Shown here in pieces: positions 7,415 through 13,261 of a stretch of DNA of 24,953 nt; the first letter of the stretch is position 1; each line of letters opens with the position of its first letter. The DNA is from an uncultured Collinsella sp. Its GTDB lineage: Bacteria; Actinomycetota; Coriobacteriia; Coriobacteriales; Coriobacteriaceae. The notes beneath the pieces were generated by a model. That model was not told the DNA's origin, did not search any database, and worked only from the letters and a program-made list of their open reading frames with translations. The stretch covers positions 1-24,953 of the forward strand of contig CABQLK010000030.1 of assembly GCA_902465015.1 (NCBI GenBank), in the 5' to 3' direction. The translations under genes and the position numbers were made by a program.

Positions 7415-7443
7415 CTATTATCCCCGTCTTTCCCTAAATGCAA
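7415..7443 (-). promoter_or_regulatory. Promoter of the TSCPD-lipoprotein operon
   Basis: On the minus strand, TTGCAT (7443-7438) and TAATAG (7420-7415) are separated by 17 bases. They lie between the purB terminator hairpin and the ribosome binding site of the TSCPD gene. An overlapping GATAAT is an alternative -10 with shorter spacing. Confidence 0.55.
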
Positions 7444-7446
7444 CGA

Positions 7447-7484
7447 GGCGCTTTGCCGGCAACACACATTACCAGCAAAGCGCC
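7447..7484 (-). terminator. Hairpin terminator after purB
   Basis: GGCGCTTTGC (7447-7456) pairs with GCAAAGCGCC (7475-7484), a perfect ten-base-pair stem just past the purB stop at 7511. The U-tract on the minus strand is weak (TCGTTGCATTT), so termination may be partial or need help. Confidence 0.6.
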
Positions 7485-7510
7485 CTAAAAAGCTAACGTT
7501 ATGCCCGAAC

Positions 7511-8857
7511 CTACTCGAAGCTCAGCTGCTCCAGACGATCGAAGACCGTGTCGATACGGGTGAGGAAGTCCCACGGATCAAAGATCTCGTCGAGTTTCTC
7601 CTGGCTGACGGTGCAGCGCGGATCGGCCTCGAGACGCTCCTTAAAGGTAGGGCCGGAGACACAATCCTGTACCTCGTGCCAGGTTGCCATGGCGTTCTCC
7701 TGCACAATGGCGTACGCGTCCTCGCGGGTGATGCCCGTGTCGACGAGGGCGAGCAGGACCTTGGAGGAGAAGATGAGGCCGCGTGTCTTGTTGAGGTTGG
7801 CCATCATGCGAGCGGGATACAGCTGCAGGCCGTCGATAACGCGGATGAGGCACTGGAACATGTGGTCGAGGGCGATGAAGCTGTCGGCCTGGGCGACGCG
7901 CTCGGCAGAGGAGTGCGAAATGTCACGCTCGTGCCACAGGGCGACGTTGTCGAAGGCAACCTGCGCGTTGGCCTTCACGACGCGCGACAGGCCGCAGACC
8001 TTCTCCATGGTGATGGGGTTGCGCTTGTGCGGCATGGCGGAGCTGCCCTTTTGACCCTTACGGAACGGTTCCTCGGCCTCGAGTGTATCGGTCTTCTGCA
8101 GATTGCGAACCTCGGTAGCGATGCGCTCACAGGTGGCCGCGGTGGTGGCAAGAACGCCGGCGAGGTAGGCATGGTGATCGCGGCTGATGACCTGCGTGGA
8201 CAGAGGATCGTGGACCAGGCCCAGGTGTTCGCAGACGTACTCCTCGACGAACGGCTCGATGGAGCTGTACGTGCCGACAGCGCCCGAGATAGCACCGAAG
8301 GCAACATTCTTGCGGGCGTCCTCAAGACGATCCAGATCGCGCTTGAGCTCCCAGGCCCAAGAGCCAAACTTCATGCCGAAGGTCATCGGCTCGGCGTGGA
8401 TGCCATGAGTACGGCCGGCGCAGAGCGTGTTGCGCTCCTCGAAGGCACGACGCTTGCAGATCTCGCCGAGCTTCTTGACGTCCTCGATGATCAGGTCGCA
8501 GGCCTGGGTGAGCTGGTAGCACAGGGCCGTGTCGCCCAGATCGGAGCTGGTCATGCCATAGTGAACCCAGCGGCTGGGCTTGGGGTCGCCCTCGGGAACA
8601 TCGGCATCGATGTACTCCTTCATGTTGGTCAGGAAGGCAATGACGTCGTGGCGCGTGACTTCCTCGATCTCATCGACCTTCGCCTTCTCAAAGTTGGCAT
8701 GGTCGCGGATCCACTGGGCCTCGTCTTTGGAAATACCGATCTTGCCGAGCTCCGCCTGGGCCTCGCAGGCCAGAACCTCGATCTCCTGCCAAATGGCGTA
8801 CTTGTTCTCGAGGGAGAAGATGTGTCCCATCTCCGGGCGGGTATAGCGATCGATCAT
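7511..8857 (-). CDS. purB: Adenylosuccinate lyase
   Basis: PurB cleaves SAICAR to AICAR and adenylosuccinate to AMP, each releasing fumarate, in the cytosol. The 448-residue product shows the fumarase/aspartase superfamily signature SSAMPHKRNP in the flexible catalytic loop. It also has HYGMTSSDLGDTA, GRTHGIHAEPMTFG (a catalytic His region) and HERDISHSSAERV, all typical of PurB. The open frame extends 22 codons further upstream, but the ATG at 8857 follows AAGGAG at six-base spacing and begins with MIDRYTRPEMG, the usual PurB N-terminus. A TACAAT -10 element lies about 45 bases upstream. It acts directly after PurC, which is also in this window, but the two are not co-transcribed. Confidence 0.97.
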   Translation of the reverse strand: MIDRYTRPEMGHIFSLENKYAIWQEIEVLACEAQAELGKIGISKDEAQWIRDHANFEKAKVDEIEEVTRHDVIAFLTNMKEYIDADVPEGDPKPSRWVHYGMTSSDLGDTALCYQLTQACDLIIEDVKKLGEICKRRAFEERNTLCAGRTHGIHAEPMTFGMKFGSWAWELKRDLDRLEDARKNVAFGAISGAVGTYSSIEPFVEEYVCEHLGLVHDPLSTQVISRDHHAYLAGVLATTAATCERIATEVRNLQKTDTLEAEEPFRKGQKGSSAMPHKRNPITMEKVCGLSRVVKANAQVAFDNVALWHERDISHSSAERVAQADSFIALDHMFQCLIRVIDGLQLYPARMMANLNKTRGLIFSSKVLLALVDTGITREDAYAIVQENAMATWHEVQDCVSGPTFKERLEADPRCTVSQEKLDEIFDPWDFLTRIDTVFDRLEQLSFE

Positions 8858-8883
8858 AGCGGCTCCTTTTTGGTTATTGGCAC

Positions 8884-8907
8884 GTTGGTCGTAACCCAAC
8901 CATTGTA
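8884..8907 (-). promoter_or_regulatory. Candidate purB promoter (-10) with inverted repeat at the start site
   Basis: TACAAT on the minus strand (8907-8902) matches the -10 of the tRNA-Lys and ddl promoters in this window. No good -35 is seen at 16-18 bases (CCCATA), so it is incomplete. GTTGG/CCAAC arms (8884-8888 and 8896-8900) flank seven bases just downstream of the -10, where an operator could sit. No repressor is known for it. Confidence 0.4.
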
Positions 8908-8962
8908 CCGTGCGCAGGTGCAAGTATGGGCAGCAGGCATTAACCTAACATTTTGGAATTGG

Positions 8963-9063
8963 AGCGAGCATGGGGACGTCCGCGTATTTGCTTCGCAAAT
9001 CCGCACCGGCTGCGGCCGCCTATCGGCGACCTTGCCTGCTCGCTATAAACGCTTCGCGTTTAT
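8963..9063. other. Nested hairpin element of unknown function
   Basis: AGCGAGCA (8963-8970) pairs with TGCTCGCT (9037-9044) over eight bases. Inside is a hairpin with GCG/CGC and ATTTGC/GCAAAT arms around a TTC loop (8982-9004), then a smaller CGCC/GGCG hairpin (about 9018-9030). Directly abutting the outer stem is a perfect eight-base-pair hairpin ATAAACGC/GCGTTTAT, also with a TTC loop (9045-9063). On the minus strand both TTC-loop hairpins carry GCGAAGC, known as an exceptionally stable DNA mini-hairpin. No convincing ORF is present. It could be a structured RNA, an interspersed repeat or a mobile-element end; strand and function are unknown. Confidence 0.45.
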
Positions 9064-9080
9064 TTAACGCTCGCACCCTG

Positions 9081-9097
9081 TCGGGTTCGAGTCCCGG
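9081..9097 (+). other. tRNA T-arm-like fragment
   Basis: TCGGG, loop TTCGAGT, then CCCGG forms a five-base-pair T-stem with a standard T-loop. No matching acceptor, D-arm or anticodon arm is found at tRNA distances upstream. It lies between the nested hairpin element and the terminator shared with tRNA-Gly. It may be the remnant of a tRNA 3' end. Confidence 0.4.
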
Positions 9098-9107
9098 CGC
9101 TTTATTG

Positions 9108-9140
9108 AAAAAAGCACGGCACCGTAATGGTGCCGTGCTT
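9108..9140 (-). terminator. Terminator after tRNA-Gly
   Basis: AAGCACGGCACC (9112-9123) and GGTGCCGTGCTT (9129-9140) form a perfect 12-base-pair stem with a five-base loop. On the minus strand it is followed by a T-run (9113-9108). It begins 11 bases past the CCA of tRNA-Gly. The symmetric stem might also stop plus-strand transcription, but the plus side lacks a clean T-run. Confidence 0.85.
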
Positions 9141-9151
9141 GTGCTTCTAGC

Positions 9152-9226
9152 TGGAGCGGGCAACGGGACTCGAACCCGCGAGTGTCAGCTTGGGAAGCTG
9201 ATGCCTTACCACTTGGCGATGCCCGC
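9152..9226 (-). tRNA. tRNA-Gly (anticodon CCC)
   Basis: The 75-base minus-strand sequence forms a cloverleaf. The acceptor GCGGGCA pairs with TGCCCGC, the anticodon stem TCAGC/GCTGA closes a TTCCCAA loop with anticodon CCC, and the T-loop is TTCGAGT. The discriminator is T and CCA is encoded (9154-9152). A promoter lies directly upstream and a terminator directly downstream, so it is a single-gene transcription unit. Confidence 0.96.
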
Positions 9227-9239
9227 TTGTGTGTTGGCT

Positions 9240-9269
9240 AGTATAACGCGGTTGTCTTGTTCGATACAA
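9240..9269 (-). promoter_or_regulatory. Promoter of tRNA-Gly
   Basis: On the minus strand TTGTAT (9269-9264) and TATACT (9245-9240) are separated by 18 bases. The -10 ends 13 bases before the mature tRNA. Confidence 0.6.
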
Positions 9270-9291
9270 GGGTGGCGATGCTTGTTTTAGC

Positions 9292-9330
9292 TGTGGAGAT
9301 TCGTTTGAAAATCGCGTCAATTGTGGAGAT
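9292..9330 (+). promoter_or_regulatory. Two direct repeats upstream of the adhesin gene
   Basis: TGTGGAGAT occurs at 9292-9300 and again at 9322-9330, exactly 30 bases apart, close to three helical turns. Such phased repeats often mark binding sites for a regulator. No clear -35/-10 pair was found between here and the adhesin start (a TTGACT at about 9340 has no good -10), so the promoter is not located. Confidence 0.3.
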
Positions 9331-9455
9331 GAGGACCTTTGACTTCCTGTTATCCTTATCTTCTACCTGCGCTTTTGCTTGATTGTTGTATTTGAGCTCA
9401 ATTTGTCAGGAATTGGGCAAGCTTTTGGTCAGGCTCCGGTACTTACCCGCATGAA

Positions 9456-9509
9456 CCTCGGGGGTAGCCTCATCCTACGCGTCGCAACCTCCCCATGCGG
9501 CGCACGAGG
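9456..9509 (+). promoter_or_regulatory. Structured leader just before the adhesin ribosome binding site
   Basis: CCTCG (9456-9460) pairs with CGAGG (9505-9509). Inside are a short GTAG/CTAC stem (9464-9467 and 9475-9478) and a seven-base-pair stem CGTCGCA/TGCGGCG (9480-9486 and 9496-9502), giving a possible three-way junction. The loop of the last stem contains CCTCCCC, which could pair with the AAGGAG ribosome binding site at 9513-9518. This may control translation. It matches no riboswitch class I recognise. Confidence 0.35.
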
Positions 9510-9523
9510 GATAAGGAGCAGCC

Positions 9524-12500
9524 ATGTCCAACGCACCCACGCACTCTGTCCACAGCGCAATCGCAACAGGTCCGCTGCTCCTGCTCCTCTTCCTGCTTTT
9601 CGGCTGCCTGACACCGGGAGCCGCATTTGCCGTCGATGGCTACGACCAGCTCGGCTTCCGCACTATTAGCGATGATTGTGGGCCCTTCTTTATCGGCAAG
9701 TATGAAGCTCAAGACGCCTCGATTGCCTACTGCATGAACCAGGAGCGCCCCGGCCCCACCAAGCCGGGCGGCCCATGGCTCAACTTTGATCAAGGCTGGG
9801 TGTGGCTCGACGACGAGTTCGCGGCAATCGTTTGTCACGGATATCCTACCGCCACGTCGTTTGGCGGCTACCATCTTTCACCCGATCGCGCCCGCGCCGC
9901 AACCCAGCTTGCCGTATGGATGCTCAACGGCACTACCCATGTCGACGGCACCTACTCCTACACGACCGCTCAGGGCAAAACCAAGAGTGGGCACTTTACC
10001 GCCGACAATGAAGTCGTGGCGGCTGCGCGGTGGCTCCACGACAACGCAAAATCAGGAAGCATCAAAGCCGCTCCGCACCGCGCGCGGCGCTATCTAGGAG
10101 CCGTATCGGGCGGCAGCAAACGTCAAGACATGCTCTATGTACTGCCGGCGGTCTCTGTTTCCTTCAAAAAACAGTCTGCAAACGCCGCCATTACCAGTGG
10201 GAACAATACTTATCAGTTTGACGGGGCAACATTCGATATTTTTGAGAGCGCCAGCGGCGCGCATGTCGGCACCATCCAGATGGACAGCAACGGTCGGGCG
10301 CAAGCAACACTTCTGCCCAACACGGCATACTACCTAGTTGAAACGAAGGCGCCGGCCGGCTATGTCCCCCGTCGTGATCGCATCGCCTTTACCACGGGGA
10401 ATGACGGTGGACAGGTCGCCATTGATGAACAGCCCGGCACCATCAACCTGCGTATCGTAAAACTCGATGCCGCGACGAATGCCGGCCCCCAGGTGGGATC
10501 TTCACTCGCAGGAGCAGAGTTCACGTGTGTGTCACAATCAACCCCTGGATGGGCGCAAATCCTCACGACCGACGAAAGCGGTCGGGCCACCCTCGCCGAT
10601 GTCCCCTTAGGAACCTTTACCATCTACGAATCAAAAGCCCCCGAGGGCTACCTGCCATCCAACGACAGCTGGACCTATACCGTTGGAGCCGACCAGCTCG
10701 GCGATTCAGGCGTGGTCGAGATCGAATCTCGCATTTCCGATATCCCCATTGCTTTTGACCTTGAGATTTCCAAATTCAAGGATTACGGCAATAGCGACCA
10801 ATCCGGCCTGGAGCAGCCGGCGGGTGGTGTTGTCTTTGAGGTTGTCAGCAACAGCTCTCAGCAGGTTGTTGGCACACTGACCACAAACATCTATGGCTTT
10901 GCCTCCACCAAAGACCAGCCCGAAGCATGGTTCGGCACAGGTAAGCGACCCGCCGGTGTCCACGGAGCCGTCCCATACGACCGTGCCGGCTACACGGTTC
11001 GCGAGGTTCCGGAAACCGTCCCCGAGGGTTTTAAACGTGCAGGGGAATGGACCGTCGGGGCCAATCAGATTTCCAACGGCGCCGAGCTTCAATATATCGT
11101 GGACAACCACGCGCTGTCGACGCATCTCCAGATTGTAAAACGCGATGCCCAAACAGGCGCTTCTGTTCCACTAGCCGGATTCACCTTCCAACTCCTAGAC
11201 AGCAATCACGAACCTGTCTCACAAATTTGCTGGTATCCAGCACATAACGTAATGGACACCTTTACGACTGACGCGACCGGGACCGTCACACTGCCCGAAT
11301 CGCTCGTGCCGGGCACCTATTATGTACGCGAAACCTCGGCCAAAGAGCCCTATCTTGTCGGCGAGGAGATCGAGGTAAACATACCCGCCGACATGAACCT
11401 AACGCCCGTTGCAATCGCCTCGTATTATGACCACGCCGCGACCGGAAACATCAGGATCGTTAAAACCGATGCCGTAGACGGCAGCAGCCTCGCGGGCGCC
11501 GTCTTTGAGATCCGTGCCTCGGGTGATATCGTGCGCCCCGACGGTAGCATTGCCGCGCTCGACGGTGAGACTGTCGCTACCGTCACGACGGATGAAACTG
11601 GAGAAGCACGCGCGGACAACCTCCCGCTGGGATCTGGCACCGCACGCTACGAGGTTGTCGAGACTCAAGCGCCGGCAGGCTTCTTGCTCGATCGGACAAC
11701 CCATATTGTCGACCTTACTTATGCCGACCAGAAAACACCCGTTGTAGAAGCACGGCTTAACGTATCCGACGATTACACCAAGGTTGATATCTCCAAGGTC
11801 GATGCAAGCGGTGAGCAGGAAGTGGAAGGCGCACAGCTCACCTTATATGGTCCCGATAAAACCGAAATAGACTCCTGGACCTCATCCGACAAGCCGCACC
11901 GCGTCGAACATCTTGCACCTGGCACCTACTCGTTGCGCGAAATGATGTCTCCGCGGACCTATGACCTTGCCGAGGAGATAACGTTTGAAATAAAAGATAC
12001 GGGAGAAGTCCAATCCGTCGCGATGAAGGATGCGCCCATCGAGATCAAGGGGCAGGTCGACAAGCGTCAGGAACTTGTCCAACCTATCGAAAAGGGCCTG
12101 TTGGCTAACGGCGATGGTAAAAACCGCGCCACGACGCAAACCAATAGTGATGGGCTTTTCTCCTATACCATCGATGCTCAAAACGATTCCACTACTTGGG
12201 TTGATGAGTTTACGATTACCGATGATCTTGAGTGCGCCAAAGACGGCACGGCGAGATTCATCTCAATCGAAACCCCCGTCGCCATCGGCGACCTCAACGG
12301 TCTGTGCAACGTGTGGTATCGCACGACGCCGTTGGACTCGACAGACGTCGATGAACCGGCGAACGCGACACTTGACGATGGGCACGAAAATCCTTGGCTT
12401 GAGTCCGACGAAGTAAAAGAGAGCCTTGGTGAGGACTGTCGCCTCGTCGATTACGACGGCTGGCGCCTCTGGAAGGCGGATGTCTCGACCACGGAATCCA

Positions 12501-12955
12501 CCACACTCGAGGCGGAAGAGCTCGACCTTGCATCCAATACCGTCGTAACGGGCATTCGAATTGAATACGGTGCGGTAGCTGCCGACTTTACGACTCGAAG
12601 CGATGCGGATTCTTGGACTCGCGATGATCTCAAAGATGAGCACGACGACCTTGACGATGCCAAAGCAATCCTTGGCACAGACGCTCGGGGCGCAGTCGTG
12701 CACATGCAGGCAACGTCGGCTTATACGCCCCAAACCGCACTCACCAACAGCGCGCGCGTCGATCTTTGCCGCAACGGCGGCGGCGATAAACTTGAGTCAC
12801 ATGACGAGGACCGTGTCATTCAACGCTGTACCCTACCGCAGGACCTACCGGCAACAGGATCAGTTCCCATCGCCGCTTGCATCACCGCGCTCCTGACCTC
12901 GGGTGCCGCAGCCCTATGGTTCGCTCGCCTTAGGTCGATCCCAAAGAACCGCTAG
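9524..12955 (+). CDS. LPXTG-anchored thioester-domain adhesin with repeated Cna-B/SpaA-like domains
   Basis: This 1143-residue surface protein has a signal peptide (about 1-36, ending AAFA). An N-terminal thioester (TQXA-type) domain follows, with Cys70 in IAYC and Gln128 in ATQLAVW; in this family they form an internal thioester that can bind covalently to host targets. About six Cna-B/SpaA-like beta-domains come next (roughly 208-300, 307-400, 412-528, 533-625, 641-735 and 751-835). Each starts with an [I/V]xK-type strand, and most carry an ETxAPxGY-like segment, as expected for Lys-Asn/Asp isopeptide bonds. An unassigned region (about 840-1100) precedes LPATG (1108-1112), a hydrophobic helix and a basic tail, the sortase cell-wall sorting signal. 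The start is fixed by AAGGAG five bases before ATG. No sortase or pilin partner is in the window. It likely mediates adhesion of a gut or mucosal bacterium. Confidence 0.93.
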   Translation: MSNAPTHSVHSAIATGPLLLLLFLLFGCLTPGAAFAVDGYDQLGFRTISDDCGPFFIGKYEAQDASIAYCMNQERPGPTKPGGPWLNFDQGWVWLDDEFAAIVCHGYPTATSFGGYHLSPDRARAATQLAVWMLNGTTHVDGTYSYTTAQGKTKSGHFTADNEVVAAARWLHDNAKSGSIKAAPHRARRYLGAVSGGSKRQDMLYVLPAVSVSFKKQSANAAITSGNNTYQFDGATFDIFESASGAHVGTIQMDSNGRAQATLLPNTAYYLVETKAPAGYVPRRDRIAFTTGNDGGQVAIDEQPGTINLRIVKLDAATNAGPQVGSSLAGAEFTCVSQSTPGWAQILTTDESGRATLADVPLGTFTIYESKAPEGYLPSNDSWTYTVGADQLGDSGVVEIESRISDIPIAFDLEISKFKDYGNSDQSGLEQPAGGVVFEVVSNSSQQVVGTLTTNIYGFASTKDQPEAWFGTGKRPAGVHGAVPYDRAGYTVREVPETVPEGFKRAGEWTVGANQISNGAELQYIVDNHALSTHLQIVKRDAQTGASVPLAGFTFQLLDSNHEPVSQICWYPAHNVMDTFTTDATGTVTLPESLVPGTYYVRETSAKEPYLVGEEIEVNIPADMNLTPVAIASYYDHAATGNIRIVKTDAVDGSSLAGAVFEIRASGDIVRPDGSIAALDGETVATVTTDETGEARADNLPLGSGTARYEVVETQAPAGFLLDRTTHIVDLTYADQKTPVVEARLNVSDDYTKVDISKVDASGEQEVEGAQLTLYGPDKTEIDSWTSSDKPHRVEHLAPGTYSLREMMSPRTYDLAEEITFEIKDTGEVQSVAMKDAPIEIKGQVDKRQELVQPIEKGLLANGDGKNRATTQTNSDGLFSYTIDAQNDSTTWVDEFTITDDLECAKDGTARFISIETPVAIGDLNGLCNVWYRTTPLDSTDVDEPANATLDDGHENPWLESDEVKESLGEDCRLVDYDGWRLWKADVSTTESTTLEAEELDLASNTVVTGIRIEYGAVAADFTTRSDADSWTRDDLKDEHDDLDDAKAILGTDARGAVVHMQATSAYTPQTALTNSARVDLCRNGGGDKLESHDEDRVIQRCTLPQDLPATGSVPIAACITALLTSGAAALWFARLRSIPKNR

Positions 12956-12964
12956 CGCGATGAA

Positions 12965-13000
12965 AAAGCGGGCGAGCCAGTCCCCCGGCTCGCCCGCTTT
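12965..13000. terminator. Bidirectional terminator between convergent genes
   Basis: AAAGCGGGCGAGCC (12965-12978) pairs perfectly with GGCTCGCCCGCTTT (12987-13000), 14 base pairs with an eight-base loop. It follows the adhesin stop by about ten bases on the plus strand. On the minus strand it has a T-run (12967-12963) after the stem, about 20 bases past the small membrane protein stop. It should serve both. Confidence 0.85.
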
Positions 13001-13021
13001 CAATCATTTGAATCGCCGTAT

Positions 13022-13240
13022 CTACTCTGCAGACGAAGATCCACCATCAACGATTGCCTGCTCGGACTCAGGAATCCCATCGGCACCCGTGCTCTGTTCT
13101 TGCTCCACCTCTTCGCTGATTGCGGAGGCGGGGGTCGAGCCCTTCGCACCCACGATGTAGGCAGCCCCAAATCCTAACGCAATGGCAATCAAGGTCAAAA
13201 TCACGTAGACAGGCCAATGGCGCTTAATATACGAAAACAC
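13022..13240 (-). CDS. Small single-pass membrane protein
   Basis: The 72-residue product has a short basic N-terminus (MFSYIKRHW), one hydrophobic helix (about 10-31) and an acidic, Ser/Glu/Gly-rich tail (about 34-72) that is probably disordered. I recognise no family. The start is GTG with AAGGAG five bases upstream. It begins 21 bases after the stop of the large M28-like gene on the same strand and ends just before a shared terminator, so it is the second gene of that operon. Its acidic low-complexity tail is similar in style to the insertion in its partner, and it may work with it at the membrane. That link is inference from position. Confidence 0.75.
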   Translation of the reverse strand: MFSYIKRHWPVYVILTLIAIALGFGAAYIVGAKGSTPASAISEEVEQEQSTGADGIPESEQAIVDGGSSSAE

Positions 13241-13261
13241 GTTGACTCCTTAGAGCTCCGT

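Noticed and set aside
7676..9067. A 463-codon plus-strand frame opposite purB running into the hairpin element
   Set aside because: It mirrors purB and shows no domain, ribosome binding site or motif of its own.
8963..9140. A tmRNA or complete tRNA ending in the T-arm at 9081-9097
   Set aside because: No matching 5' acceptor, tag-like frame or CCA end is found.
9431..9510. A cyclic-di-GMP (GEMM) riboswitch before the adhesin
   Set aside because: The conserved GEMM sequence elements are not present; only a generic three-stem fold can be drawn.
9524..12955. A pilus operon
   Set aside because: There is no sortase and no second pilin gene on either side; the adhesin stands alone.
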